This document shows, in pieces, positions 1 to 9,606 of a stretch of DNA of 64,000 nt. Below the pieces are notes generated by a model that searched no databases, had not been told where the DNA came from, and saw nothing but the letters and a program-made list of their open reading frames with translations. Positions within the stretch are counted from its first letter, which is position 1. Each line of letters starts with the position of its first letter. The stretch spans positions 372,001 to 436,000 of the forward strand of contig NZ_CAWLFA010000001.1 of NCBI RefSeq assembly GCF_963860125.1, written 5' to 3'. This DNA comes from Picosynechococcus sp. PCC 7002. Lineage in GTDB: Bacteria; Cyanobacteriota; Cyanobacteriia; Cyanobacteriales; MRBY01. The position numbers and the translations under genes were made by a program.

Positions 1-83
1 TTATCGATTTGCGCTTGTTTTAAGTGAATAAAATGGTAGCAAACTTTTCTGTCCCCGAATTTAGCCCCGGAAATTGACCCATG

Positions 84-124
84 AAAAAAGGTTGGCGATC
101 CTACCCAAAAGGCGATCGCCAACC
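84..124 (-). terminator. Rho-independent terminator of pdhA
   Basis: Read on the minus strand, an 11-bp perfect stem (GGTTGGCGATC at plus positions 90-100 pairing with 114-124) is followed by six T (plus 84-89 are A). It lies 27 bp past the pdhA stop codon. One arm contains a HIP1 palindrome. Bases 1-83 show no recognisable gene. Confidence 0.85.
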
Positions 125-150
125 CTAACTTTAGAAATTAAAGATCTGTT

Positions 151-1191
151 TTAGCTTTCGGCAAAAATGTACTTGCGCAATTCTGCCGGATTCGGTTCGG
201 GACTACTTTCAGCGAAGGTCACAGACTCATTTACAACTTCTTGAATTTTCTTCTCAATCGCCTTTAGTTCCTCGGCGGTAGCCAAGCCCCGATTGGTGAC
301 AAATTTTTCAAAGCGTTTAATTGGATCCCGCTGGGCCCAGAATTCTTTTTCTTCAGCAGACCGCAATTCGTCGGGATCGGCGAGGGAGTGACCCCGGAAG
401 CGGTAGGTTAGTGCTTCGATCAAAGTTGGCCCTTCTCCGGCTCTGGCTCTGGCCACGGCTTTTTGGGCTACATCCCGCATCGCCAACACATCCATCCCGT
501 CCACTTCATAGCCGGGCATCCCAAACACACTTGCTTTCTTATAAATCTCCGGCTGGGACGTTGCCCGTTCATGGGCCATACCGATCGCCCACTTGTTGTT
601 TTCTACGACGAATAAAATCGGCAATTTCCAGAGGGCCGCCATGTTTAAAGTTTCAAAAAACTGACCATTGTTGGACGTCCCATCCCCGAAGAAACAAGCC
701 GTCACATTATCAGCATTTTTATTGCCCATCACTTCCTGGCGGTATTTACTTTGGAGAGCCGCACCTGCCGCCACAGGAATACCTTCCCCGATAAACGCAT
801 AGCCCCCCAGGAGACCATGCTCTTTTGAAAACATGTGCATCGAGCCGCCCCGACCCTTGCTGCAGCCTGTCTCTTTCCCAAACAGTTCCGCCATTACTTC
901 CCGTGCGGGAACCCCAGCGCTGAGGGCGTGGACGTGGTCACGGTAGGTACTACAAACAAAATCTTCTCCCTGCCGCATTGAGCGAATCACCCCAGTGGAA
1001 ACCGCTTCCTGACCGTTGTAGAGGTGAACAAAGCCAAACATTTTGCCACGGTAATACATCTCAGCACACTTATCCTCGAACAAGCGTCCTAAGGTCATAT
1101 CTTCGTAGAGCATGAGGGCTTCTTCTTTGGTGATCTCTACCGAAGAACTATCAAATTCTGGGGCTGTCCGTTCTTTATGCATCATTAACAT
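151..1191 (-). CDS. pdhA: Pyruvate dehydrogenase E1 component, alpha subunit
   Basis: Thiamine-diphosphate-dependent subunit that, with the E1 beta subunit, decarboxylates pyruvate in the pyruvate dehydrogenase complex and feeds acetyl-CoA to lipid synthesis and the TCA cycle. The 346-residue length is normal for the heterotetrameric E1 alpha family. Visible signatures are GKGR-type residues near 111-116 (SKGRGGSMHMF), the ThDP/Mg motif GDGTSNN at 169-175 with the closing ENN near 197, and the phosphorylation-loop-like YRFRGHSLADPDE near 264-276. The first codons encode MLMMH, so ATG at 1191, 1185 or 1182 are all possible starts. The gene is monocistronic here: it diverges from ftn2 across 269 bp and ends at a strong terminator. 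The E1 beta gene is not in the window. Confidence 0.96.
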   Translation of the reverse strand: MLMMHKERTAPEFDSSSVEITKEEALMLYEDMTLGRLFEDKCAEMYYRGKMFGFVHLYNGQEAVSTGVIRSMRQGEDFVCSTYRDHVHALSAGVPAREVMAELFGKETGCSKGRGGSMHMFSKEHGLLGGYAFIGEGIPVAAGAALQSKYRQEVMGNKNADNVTACFFGDGTSNNGQFFETLNMAALWKLPILFVVENNKWAIGMAHERATSQPEIYKKASVFGMPGYEVDGMDVLAMRDVAQKAVARARAGEGPTLIEALTYRFRGHSLADPDELRSAEEKEFWAQRDPIKRFEKFVTNRGLATAEELKAIEKKIQEVVNESVTFAESSPEPNPAELRKYIFAES

Positions 1192-1460
1192 TCAGGATTT
1201 TTCGGTTAGTCTTATGAGTCGATCACGCGGCGCGAGGGCTGTGTGAAATCTGCAGTAACAGTTTAGAATCAAATTGACTTCCATAGAAGCAAAGCATCAT
1301 CGGTTCAATCGCTTAGCAATCAACAAACCAGAGGGTCTGAGGTCTATGTTCTAAGGATTGCGGGGCTCGGTAACGCTACAGCGTGCAACCTATGGTGTTT
1401 AAAATTCTTTGGTTAATATAACCTTAATTGACCTGACTTTTGCTGATAGGAAAGTAAACT

Positions 1461-3611
1461 GTGCGCATTCCGCTCGACTATTACCGCATCCTATGCGTCC
1501 CCGCCAAGGCAACCACTGCCCAAATTACCCAAGCCTATCGCGATCGCCTCTCCCAATTTCCCCGTCGCGAACATAATGCCTTGGCCATTGAGGCCCGCAA
1601 CCGGATTATCGAGCAAGCCTTTGAGGTGTTATCCCAAACAGAAACCCGCGCCGTCTACGACCATGAGCTGTCGGGCAATATGTTTCGTTCCCTCGTCCCC
1701 AGCCGTCCGAAACTGCCTTTTCCCGATCGCCCCTCCAGTGACACAGAGTTAGAAGCCCTGACAGCCCACCAACCAACCATTGACATCGCGGAAAAAGATT
1801 TACTGGGGGGACTGCTGTTACTCCTCGACCTGGGGGAGTACGAATTAGTGCTGAAGTGGGCTGCCCCCTACCTCAAGGGCAAAGGCAAGCTGGTCAAGGA
1901 AGGGAAATTTGGGGCCGTCGAAATCGTCGAGCAAGAACTACGGCTTTGTTTGGCCCTGGCCCACTGGGAATTGAGCCGGGAACAGTGGCTCCAACAACAT
2001 TATGAACAGGCGGCTCTCTCCGGTCAGAAGAGTCAAGAGCTATTGGTAGATGTGGCACAATTTGCAGACCTCCAACAGGAAATTCAAGGGGATCTCAATC
2101 GCCTCAGACCCTATCAAGTTCTAGAACTTCTGGCCCTACCCGAATCAGAAACCCAAGAGCGACAACGGGGCTTACAACTGCTCCAGGAAATGTTGAGTGC
2201 TCGCGTGGGGATTGATGGCCAGGGGGACGATCAGTCGGGTCTAAGTATTGATGATTTTTTGCGCTTTATCCAGCAGTTACGCAGTTATCTAACGGTGCAA
2301 GAACAGTTGGATCTCTTTGTGGCAGAATCAAAGCGACCTTCGGCGGCAGCGGCCTACCTAGCGGTGTATGCTCTCTTGGCTGCTGGGTTTTCGCAACGGA
2401 AACCTGACCTGGTCGTGCAAGCCCAGACCCTATTAAAACGCCTCGGCAAACGCCAGGATGTTTTCTTGGAGCAATCAATCTGCGCCTTACTTTTAGGTCA
2501 GCCAACGGAAGCCAATCAACTGTTAGAACAAAGTCAGGAACAGGAGGCGATCGCCTACATTCAAGAGCAGTCTGAGGGGGCACCGGATCTACTCCCAGGC
2601 CTATGTCTCTACGGGGAACAGTGGCTGAAGACAGAGGTTTTTTCCCATTTCCGCGATCTCCGGCAACGGCGTGAAGATGGCTCTGTTTCGTTGACGGCTT
2701 ACTTCGCCGATCCTGAAGTGCAGCAATATCTTGACGATCTCCTCACGGAGGCTGTCCCCACACCCACACCACATCCAGACACAGAAAGTACAGCGGCCCC
2801 GTCGGAAAAGCCACCGGAAACATTACAGTCAGAAACCGGTGTTTCGCCGCATCCCAGTCGTCCCGCCAAGGTTGATTCCTTTGAGGATCTCGTCACTCAA
2901 ACTCCCGCTACAGTTCCCCCGGCACCGCCTTCTCCTGGTGTAGCACCTGTAACTGCGGCATTAAACCCAGACCCGGAAGCGTCTTCTGCTTCGTCAAAAT
3001 CAGTTTCGTCAAAAAAGTCTATCGGGCCTTGGGGGGCGATCGCCGCTATCGTGGGGAGTGTTTTGCTGGTCGTGGGCCTGGTGCGAATTTTGTCTGGCCT
3101 AACTACCCAGGAACCCTTACAGGTCACCCTCAACGGTGAGCCACCCCTAACGATCCCCAGCTTAGACACCGCCGAGGCAAATAATAATCCGGAGAATGGA
3201 GCGACCGATACAACGACAACGCCTGCGCTCAATGAGGCGATCGCCGCTGAGGTGATTCAAACTTGGTTTGAGAGTAAAGCTAGAGCCTTTGGCCAAGACC
3301 GTGATTTGGCGGCTCTAGAAAATATTTTGGCAGAACCGTCCCTGTCCCGCTGGCGCAGTAGTGCCCAGGCCGTCCGCAGCGCTGGTACCTACCGCACCTA
3401 TGACCACAGTTTGACCATTGAAACGGTGAGCTTCAACCCAGACCAACCCAATGTGGCGACCGTTGAGGCCCAGGTGCAGGAAAAGGCAGATTATTACCGG
3501 GCGAATGGGGAACGCGATCCCGGCCAGTCCTATGATTCTGACCTGCGTGTCCGCTACAGCTTGGTGCGCCAAGGCGATCGCTGGTTGATTCGTTCTTCCC
3601 AAACCCTGTAA
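1461..3611 (+). CDS. ftn2: Cell division protein Ftn2/ZipN (ARC6-like)
   Basis: Cyanobacterial counterpart of plastid ARC6; in the family it tethers FtsZ to the membrane and organises the divisome. The 716-residue protein starts with a degenerate J domain (residues about 1-67; the catalytic HPD triplet is absent, as is usual in this family), followed by a long helical region. A low-complexity Pro/Ser/Thr stretch (about 430-515) precedes one membrane segment at about 520-543, and a C-terminal DUF4101-type domain spans about 600-716. The start is GTG at 1461, with an AGGAAAG Shine-Dalgarno element 6-8 bases upstream. The stop codon overlaps the next gene's ATG by one base, so translation is probably coupled to the DUF2227 gene. 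Confidence 0.93.
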   Translation: MRIPLDYYRILCVPAKATTAQITQAYRDRLSQFPRREHNALAIEARNRIIEQAFEVLSQTETRAVYDHELSGNMFRSLVPSRPKLPFPDRPSSDTELEALTAHQPTIDIAEKDLLGGLLLLLDLGEYELVLKWAAPYLKGKGKLVKEGKFGAVEIVEQELRLCLALAHWELSREQWLQQHYEQAALSGQKSQELLVDVAQFADLQQEIQGDLNRLRPYQVLELLALPESETQERQRGLQLLQEMLSARVGIDGQGDDQSGLSIDDFLRFIQQLRSYLTVQEQLDLFVAESKRPSAAAAYLAVYALLAAGFSQRKPDLVVQAQTLLKRLGKRQDVFLEQSICALLLGQPTEANQLLEQSQEQEAIAYIQEQSEGAPDLLPGLCLYGEQWLKTEVFSHFRDLRQRREDGSVSLTAYFADPEVQQYLDDLLTEAVPTPTPHPDTESTAAPSEKPPETLQSETGVSPHPSRPAKVDSFEDLVTQTPATVPPAPPSPGVAPVTAALNPDPEASSASSKSVSSKKSIGPWGAIAAIVGSVLLVVGLVRILSGLTTQEPLQVTLNGEPPLTIPSLDTAEANNNPENGATDTTTTPALNEAIAAEVIQTWFESKARAFGQDRDLAALENILAEPSLSRWRSSAQAVRSAGTYRTYDHSLTIETVSFNPDQPNVATVEAQVQEKADYYRANGERDPGQSYDSDLRVRYSLVRQGDRWLIRSSQTL

Positions 3612-4189
3612 TGCCTTCCGGACGCACCCACGATCAGATCACGTTCTGGGGATTGCCCGTGGTGGTGGGCTTCGGTTTTCTCCTGCTGCGACGGTGGGAA
3701 TTGGCCCTCATTCTAAGTTTGGCCTATCTGTTTAGCGGCTTAATGTTTGGCCCGGACTTGGATATTCATTCCGTGCAGTTTAAACGTTGGGGAATTTTTC
3801 GCTGGATTTGGCTTCCCTACCAAAAAAATCTCCGCCATCGTTCAGCCCTTTCCCATGGGTTTTTAATTGGCACAATTGTTCGCCTGCTCTATCTGGGGTC
3901 AATTCTGCTGTTTATAACAATCATCGGTGTGGCGATCGCCCAATTAATGTTTGATTTTTCCTGGAATTGGCGTACCGCCTTTCTTAACGTCCAGCGACAG
4001 TGGCAACAACACTACTGGGCGGAAAGTTTAGCGCTCTTTGTGGGGTTAGAAATTGGAGCAATGAGTCATTCCGTCAGCGATTGGCTTGGTTCCATGGTTA
4101 AACGATCCCAGAAACAAGGCTTATTTTCTTCCTTTTCTCGGAAAAAACGCAAAAAACGTCGTAAATCCCCCCGTTCCTCCCGAAGATGA
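3611..4189 (+). CDS. DUF2227 family putative metal-binding membrane protein
   Basis: Conserved protein of 192 residues with hydrophobic segments near 15-45, 85-115 and 135-155 and a very basic tail. Clustered His/Asp residues (THDQIT near 5-10, GPDLDIHS near 47-54, RHRSALSHG near 76-84) suit the 'metal-binding' label given to DUF2227; the reaction is unknown. The ATG shares one base with the ftn2 stop, and its own stop overlaps the next start (ATGA, 4186-4189). This gives a tight three-gene unit ftn2-DUF2227-phosphoribosyltransferase. Confidence 0.85.
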   Translation: MPSGRTHDQITFWGLPVVVGFGFLLLRRWELALILSLAYLFSGLMFGPDLDIHSVQFKRWGIFRWIWLPYQKNLRHRSALSHGFLIGTIVRLLYLGSILLFITIIGVAIAQLMFDFSWNWRTAFLNVQRQWQQHYWAESLALFVGLEIGAMSHSVSDWLGSMVKRSQKQGLFSSFSRKKRKKRRKSPRSSRR

Positions 4190-4665
4190 CCATAGCAGAC
4201 CTCAAGATCAGTTGGGCCGAATACCACGCTTTAATTGAACAATTGGCCACTACAATTCAAAAATCCCAGTGGGAATTCAACCAAATTCTCTGTTTGGCGA
4301 AAGGTGGCTTAAGAATTGGTGACATTTTGGCGCGCATTTTCGATCAACCCTTGGCAATTCTCAATGTGGCTAGCTACGGCGGCACAGGCAATCGAGAACG
4401 TGGAAAACTCTTGTTTGCGGAACATTTTACGAACTTTGGGCCTCTGGGCGATCGCCTTTTACTGGTAGACGATTTAGTTGATTCGGGGCGGAGTCTCCAG
4501 CAAACCCAGACCTGGCTCCAAACCCAAGCCCCCCAGATTACAGAAATTCGTACCGCCGTCCTCTGGTACAAAGGCCATTCCCAATTTCAGCCCGATTACT
4601 TTGTCCAGCATTTGCCCGATAATCCTTGGATTCAGCAACCCTTTGAGCATTACGAAAAATGGTGA
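4186..4665 (+). CDS. Phosphoribosyltransferase domain protein
   Basis: Type I phosphoribosyltransferase fold, 159 residues. The PRPP-binding signature LLLVDDLVDSGRSL is at about 91-104, and CLAKGGLRIG near 36-45 resembles the PPi loop. Close in size to hypoxanthine/xanthine-guanine type enzymes, so nucleobase salvage or a regulatory role is plausible, but the substrate cannot be read from sequence. Translation overlaps the upstream gene by four bases. Confidence 0.85.
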   Translation: MTIADLKISWAEYHALIEQLATTIQKSQWEFNQILCLAKGGLRIGDILARIFDQPLAILNVASYGGTGNRERGKLLFAEHFTNFGPLGDRLLLVDDLVDSGRSLQQTQTWLQTQAPQITEIRTAVLWYKGHSQFQPDYFVQHLPDNPWIQQPFEHYEKW

Positions 4666-4743
4666 GCCATGCCCAGGGAGAGCCATGCAAAATCAAACGA
4701 GATCCATTAAGGTATAAAAAATTCTTAAATTTTGCCTAAATCA

Positions 4744-5931
4744 ATGGTTGCCCCGTCGCAAATTACCGTTACTTGGCACAGTGAAATCGCGGAAATCCCC
4801 AAAGCTGCCTGGGATGCGATCGCCGCGCCATTGAAAACCCCTTTTTTAGAATGGGATTGGCTCCACAATATTGAACTGTCTGGCAGTGTCGGCCCTCGGA
4901 CGGGCTGGCAACCCTGCCATCTCTCGGTGCAGCGGGATGGAGAATTTATTGCCATGGCCCCCCTCTACATCAAAGGCCACAGCTACGGCGAATTTGTCTT
5001 TGACCACCAATGGGCCGATCTGTCCTACCGCCTGGGCCACGAATATTACCCAAAACTCGTGGGGATGACCCCCTTCACGCCCGCCGTGGGCTACCGCTTT
5101 CTCATTGCCCCCGGCGAAGATGAATTGACCCTCTCCCAGGTCATGGTCGCTGCCATTGATCAATTTTGCGATCGCCAACAGCTTTCCGGCTGTAATTTTC
5201 TGTTTGTCGATCCCACCTGGCAAAAAACCATGGAACAACTCGGCTTCCGAGCTTGGCTCCACCATGGTTATATCTGGAGTAACCAGAATTTCGACAACTT
5301 CGACGACTATCTCGGTGCTTTTACCTCCAACCAACGCAAAAACATTAAGCGCGAACGCAAAGCCGTTGACAAAGCAGGTTTATCCCTCAAGATGATGACC
5401 GGGGACGAAATTCCCGCCCATTACTTCCCACTCATTTATCGTTTCTATAGCAGCACCTGCGACAAATTTTTTTGGGGGAGTAAATATCTCCGGAAACCCT
5501 TTTTTGAAACCCTAGAATCTACCTATCGCCATCGCGTTGTTCTGGCCGCCGCTTACACGCCAGAAGATGACAAACATCCCGTCGGTTTATCTTTTTGTAT
5601 CCGTAAAGATGATTATCTTTATGGTCGTTATTGGGGGGCCTTTGATGAATATGACTGTCTCCATTTTGAAGCCTGCTATTACAAACCGATCCAATGGGCA
5701 ATCGAGCAGGGAATTACGATGTACGATCCGGGCGCTGGCGGAAAACATAAGCGACGACGTGGTTTCCCGGCAACCCCAAACTATAGCCTCCACCGTTTTT
5801 ATCAACCCCGCATGGGCCAAGTTTTAGACGCTTATATTGATGAAATTAATGCCATGGAGCAACAGGAAATTGAAGCGATCAATGCGGATATTCCCTTTAA
5901 ACGGCAGGAAGTTCAATTGAAAATTTCCTAG
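4744..5931 (+). CDS. GNAT/FemAB-like acyltransferase of the DUF482 family
   Basis: Protein of about 395 residues resembling the DUF482 (peptidogalycan biosynthesis/recognition) family. The family has two GNAT-like halves and is assumed to transfer aminoacyl or acyl groups, but the substrate is not established. Typical segments are the N-terminal WDAIAA...PFLEWDWL, the basic stretch TSNQRKNIKRERK (about 193-206) and the C-terminal YDPGAGGKHKRRRGF. The open frame extends to a TTG at 4732, but ATG at 4744 is the more likely start. It stands alone, with 66 bp to the upstream gene and 127 bp to the restriction-modification gene. Confidence 0.85.
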   Translation: MVAPSQITVTWHSEIAEIPKAAWDAIAAPLKTPFLEWDWLHNIELSGSVGPRTGWQPCHLSVQRDGEFIAMAPLYIKGHSYGEFVFDHQWADLSYRLGHEYYPKLVGMTPFTPAVGYRFLIAPGEDELTLSQVMVAAIDQFCDRQQLSGCNFLFVDPTWQKTMEQLGFRAWLHHGYIWSNQNFDNFDDYLGAFTSNQRKNIKRERKAVDKAGLSLKMMTGDEIPAHYFPLIYRFYSSTCDKFFWGSKYLRKPFFETLESTYRHRVVLAAAYTPEDDKHPVGLSFCIRKDDYLYGRYWGAFDEYDCLHFEACYYKPIQWAIEQGITMYDPGAGGKHKRRRGFPATPNYSLHRFYQPRMGQVLDAYIDEINAMEQQEIEAINADIPFKRQEVQLKIS

Positions 5932-5964
5932 CTTCACTAGCCAAAAGCGCGATCGCCCACCGAC

Positions 5965-6002
5965 CATCCTCCCTTGGGGGAGATGCCACAGGTAGAGAGG
6001 AT
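5965..6002 (+). repeat. Short palindromic repeat, intergenic copy
   Basis: A hairpin (CTCCC at 5969-5973 pairing with GGGAG at 5978-5982, inside CATC...GATG flanks) is followed by the tail ACAGGTAGAGAGGAT. The same hairpin-plus-tail pattern recurs inside the restriction-modification gene at 9087-9117 and, on the minus strand, inside folC at 52406-52440. Confidence 0.65.
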
Positions 6003-6058
6003 TCTCTTAGTGTATGGAGTAAAATCAAGGGGCGATCGCCTCAATATGTGTATAGGGT

Positions 6059-9000
6059 ATGACGGATTTTATTCAGAAATGGCAGAACTCAGAAGGGAAT
6101 GAGCGAGCCAATTACCAGAGCTTTTTGAATGATTTTTGTGAATTTCTAGGGGTAGAAAAGTCGCCACCGAAGGGAAGCGGGAATAATAGTTATTGTTTTG
6201 ATCGGGATGTGAAAATCATTGCGCCGAGTGGGGCGGAAACGACAAATTTTATTGATTTTTACAAAGAGGATTGTTTTGTCCTAGAGACGAAGCAGGGTAG
6301 CAACACCAGCAACAAGGGTCACGGGAAACGGGGGACGGCTGCCTACCGGAAGGAGATGAAAAAGGCATTCGGGCAGGCGCTGAAGTATGCGCGGTTTGTA
6401 GAGCCGAAGCCGCCGTTTTTGATTACCTGTGATATCGGGGATCATTTTCGGGTTTGGCAGGATTTTAGTGAGTCGTGGCTGAGTGCGAATGGGAATTACG
6501 GAACCTATGACAGTGTGCCGAAAATTCCGTTTACGGATCTGGAAAAGCCAGAAATACAGGATTTTTTCTACAAGGTTTTTACGGATCCGCAATCGTTAAA
6601 CCCGGAAAAGATCGCGGCGCAGGTGACGCGGGAAGTGGCGGCGGATTTGGCGGAGTTGGCGAAAACGTTGGAACAAACCACCAAGCCTCAAGAAGTGGCG
6701 CAATTCCTGATGCGGTGCATTTTTACGATGTTTGCGGAGGATGTGGGTTTACTGAAGGAGCATTTATTTACGGAGGCACTCAAGGAACGTTGGATTCCGC
6801 AACCGCAGGATTTTAAGCCCCAAGTGGAAGCGCTCTGGCAGGCGATGAATGACGGGACAAGTTTTGGGTTTCATGGGCAGTTGCTGCGGTTTAATGGGGG
6901 TCTGTTTGCGAAACCGCAGGCGATCGCCCTGACAGCGGATCAGCTAAAAATTCTCCTCACGGCGGCGGAACGGGATTGGAAAAATGTGGAGCCTGCGATT
7001 TTTGGGACATTACTCGAAAGGGCTTTGGAGAAGAAGGAGCGGAGTAAGTTGGGGGCGCATTATACGCCGAGGGCATATGTTGAAAGGTTGGTGCGTCCGG
7101 TGATTATTGAGCCTTTACAGGAAAAGTGGCAGTTGATTCAGGGGGAGGTTGAGACGCTTTTGGAAGAAGAAGAAGCGGCTAAGTCGGCATCAGCGAAGAC
7201 GAAAAAACGGAATGCGGCGGCGGAAAAGCTGACGGAATTTCTGGGGGAGTTGCGGAAAATTCGGGTGCTGGATCCGGCTTGTGGGTCGGGGAATTTTCTC
7301 TATGTGACGATGGATTTGATGAAAACGCTAGAGCTGGAGGTGCTGAATCGTCTGGGGACGGTGATGGGGGCTTCTCAGTTACGGCTAGATTTTGATCAAA
7401 TTAATCCTTCGCAGTTTTTGGGGATCGAGATTAACCCCAGGGCGGCGGAGATCGCGGATTTGGTGATCTGGATTGGTTATCTGCAATGGCATTTTCGGTT
7501 GTTTGGGAGTTTGCCGCCGGTGGAGCCTGTGTTACGGGAATATAAAAATATCGAGAATCGGGATGCGGTGCTGGATTATGACGGGACGAAACCGGCGATT
7601 GATCCGAAAACGGGTAAGGTGCGGACGCGCTGGGGTGGACGCACAATGAAGCATCCAGTAACGGGGGAAGATGTGCCGGATCCGAGTGATCAAGTTGAAA
7701 TTTTGGAATATATCAACCCAAGGGAAGCGCAATGGCAACAGGCTGATTATATTGTTTCAAATCCGCCCTTTTTGGGTAATGCCAGAATGCGGGAATATTT
7801 GGGAGATGGCTACACAGAAACGCTGCGGAAAGTGTATAAAGATGTGCCTGATACTGTTGATTTTGTAATGTATTGGTGGCATAAAGCAGCAGAATTAATC
7901 AGAAAAGAAAAGACTTTAAGATTTGGTTTTATTACAACCAATAGTATTCGACAAGCCCGTTTACGTTCAGTTATCGATTTTCATTTCAATCAAAAAAAAC
8001 GAATACGCTTATTTTTTGCAATACCTGATCACCCTTGGTCAGATGGCGAGGTAGCTGTAAGAATCTCAATGACGGGTGTTGAACTAAAGAAAAAGCGAAG
8101 ACAGTATTCTCAATTAACTCATATTTTAGAAGAGTCCAAGCTGAATACTCCTGAAGAAACAGCATTCAGTTTGAAATTTTCATATGTCAAAGCTAATGAG
8201 ATATTTAGCAATCTGCAATTTGGGTATGATGTCAATCAAGCGAATAGTCTATCAAGCAATCAAAACTTGGCTTCTCAAGGATTTGTAGTAGGTGGTTCAG
8301 GATTTGTTCTTAAAAATCAAGCTTTAGTGGAAAATTTAGAGCAAGAAATTATCCATCCGTTTAAAACAGGACGAGATCTAACACAGTCTCCAGAGTTTAG
8401 ACAGACAATTGATGTTAATCATTTATCTAAAAAACAGCTTTTATCTTCATATCCAAAAACGTATCAATGGCTTTCTGAGACTGTAAAATTAGAAAGATCA
8501 ACAAATAATGATCCGAAATTGAAACGTGAATGGTGGAGATATCGAAGGGCTAATACTAGTATTCGAGATGGAATTAAAGATTTAAATCGATATATTGCAA
8601 CAGTTAGAACCGCTAAGCATAGAGTTTTCCAATTTTTAAACTCTGAAATAATGGCTGAAAGTGGTGTGGTGATGATTTTTCTCGATGATTCATACTTTCT
8701 TGGCATTTGTTCTTCGAGTTTGCATATTATTTGGGCCCTGGCACAAGGCGGGAGGTTAGAAGATCGTCCCGTATATAATCATGATGCTTGTTTTTATCGT
8801 TTTCCATTTCCAGATCCATCGGAAGAACTGAAACAAGAAATACGAGAATTAGGCGAGCGATTAGACAGCCACCGCAAACAAGTCCAAGCCGCCCATCCCG
8901 AAGTCACCATTACCGCCATGTATAATTGCCTCGAAAAAATGCGTAGTGGCGAACCCTTCACCGATGGCGACAGAGAATTTAACAATAAAGCCCTGATCAC

Positions 9001-9565
9001 CACCCTCAAACAAATCCACGACGACCTCGATCAAGCCGTATTCTGCGCCTACGGATGGGAAGACCTGATCCCCCTCTGGCAAAAAGTCTCCCTTCCGAAG
9101 GGAGATTTAGAGGGATGTCAAACCGAACCCAACAACACCGAAACCAAAGAACAACTCGAACAAAGCATTTTGCAAAGATTAGTCGATCTGAATGCCGAAC
9201 GCGCCGAAGAAGAACGAAACGGCTTTGTCCGTTGGCTCCGTCCCGAATACCAAGCCCCCGATCAAGTCGTCACCCAGAAAGTCATAGAAGGTATTGGCGT
9301 AGAAGAGGAAACAAAAGAAGCCGTTATTGCCCCTCCTGAACAACAAAAATTCCCGACAAAACTCAAAGGCCAACTCGCCGCGATCCGAGATTTATTGCGT
9401 ACCCAAGGCGGCGAATGGACAATTACCCAAATTGCCGCCCAGTTCAAAGGCACAAGCGCAAAAAAATTAGAAACGATTCAAAACTGCCTAGAAATCCTCG
9501 AAGACCTCGGCGTCATTTTGAGTCACACCGAAACCGAAACCAAGTGCTACTACGCTACCCTCTAG
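6059..9565 (+). CDS. Single-chain restriction-modification protein (type IIL/IIG-like, MmeI-type)
   Basis: A 1168-residue protein combining a nuclease and an N6-adenine DNA methyltransferase. An N-terminal PD-(D/E)XK-like motif is visible: D66, then E76-T-K78 in VLETKQG. The SAM-binding motif DPACGSGNF lies at about 404-412 and the catalytic NPPF at about 567-570. Residues about 620-930 match the expected target-recognition region, and the last 60 residues look like a winged-helix domain. No separate restriction or specificity gene is adjacent, fitting a self-contained enzyme. Base usage is a mosaic: GCG/GGG-rich codons in the first half, AT-rich from about 7760 to 8820, then host-like C-rich codons. 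There is no HIP1 site between 6928 and 9972. Residues about 1010-1020 come from an inserted palindromic repeat. Whether it cleaves DNA cannot be told from sequence. Confidence 0.9.
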   Translation: MTDFIQKWQNSEGNERANYQSFLNDFCEFLGVEKSPPKGSGNNSYCFDRDVKIIAPSGAETTNFIDFYKEDCFVLETKQGSNTSNKGHGKRGTAAYRKEMKKAFGQALKYARFVEPKPPFLITCDIGDHFRVWQDFSESWLSANGNYGTYDSVPKIPFTDLEKPEIQDFFYKVFTDPQSLNPEKIAAQVTREVAADLAELAKTLEQTTKPQEVAQFLMRCIFTMFAEDVGLLKEHLFTEALKERWIPQPQDFKPQVEALWQAMNDGTSFGFHGQLLRFNGGLFAKPQAIALTADQLKILLTAAERDWKNVEPAIFGTLLERALEKKERSKLGAHYTPRAYVERLVRPVIIEPLQEKWQLIQGEVETLLEEEEAAKSASAKTKKRNAAAEKLTEFLGELRKIRVLDPACGSGNFLYVTMDLMKTLELEVLNRLGTVMGASQLRLDFDQINPSQFLGIEINPRAAEIADLVIWIGYLQWHFRLFGSLPPVEPVLREYKNIENRDAVLDYDGTKPAIDPKTGKVRTRWGGRTMKHPVTGEDVPDPSDQVEILEYINPREAQWQQADYIVSNPPFLGNARMREYLGDGYTETLRKVYKDVPDTVDFVMYWWHKAAELIRKEKTLRFGFITTNSIRQARLRSVIDFHFNQKKRIRLFFAIPDHPWSDGEVAVRISMTGVELKKKRRQYSQLTHILEESKLNTPEETAFSLKFSYVKANEIFSNLQFGYDVNQANSLSSNQNLASQGFVVGGSGFVLKNQALVENLEQEIIHPFKTGRDLTQSPEFRQTIDVNHLSKKQLLSSYPKTYQWLSETVKLERSTNNDPKLKREWWRYRRANTSIRDGIKDLNRYIATVRTAKHRVFQFLNSEIMAESGVVMIFLDDSYFLGICSSSLHIIWALAQGGRLEDRPVYNHDACFYRFPFPDPSEELKQEIRELGERLDSHRKQVQAAHPEVTITAMYNCLEKMRSGEPFTDGDREFNNKALITTLKQIHDDLDQAVFCAYGWEDLIPLWQKVSLPKGDLEGCQTEPNNTETKEQLEQSILQRLVDLNAERAEEERNGFVRWLRPEYQAPDQVVTQKVIEGIGVEEETKEAVIAPPEQQKFPTKLKGQLAAIRDLLRTQGGEWTITQIAAQFKGTSAKKLETIQNCLEILEDLGVILSHTETETKCYYATL
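9087..9117 (+). repeat. Palindromic repeat inserted in frame in the restriction-modification gene
   Basis: A perfect 9-bp inverted repeat (TCTCCCTTC at 9087-9095, GAAGGGAGA at 9097-9105, one base between) is followed by TTTAGAGGGATG. It is translated in frame as roughly VSLPKGDLEGC within an otherwise polar linker. It shares the hairpin-plus-GAGGGAT design of the copies at 5965-6002 and 52406-52440. Confidence 0.65.
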
Positions 9566-9606
9566 TGATCAGTTGGTGCTGCATTAGCTAAGAAGGTCAG
9601 GAGATA

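Noticed and set aside
5932..6058. Separate restriction endonuclease or specificity gene near the methyltransferase
   Set aside because: The 127-bp upstream gap and the downstream TolB-like gene leave no room, and the nuclease motif is inside the protein itself.
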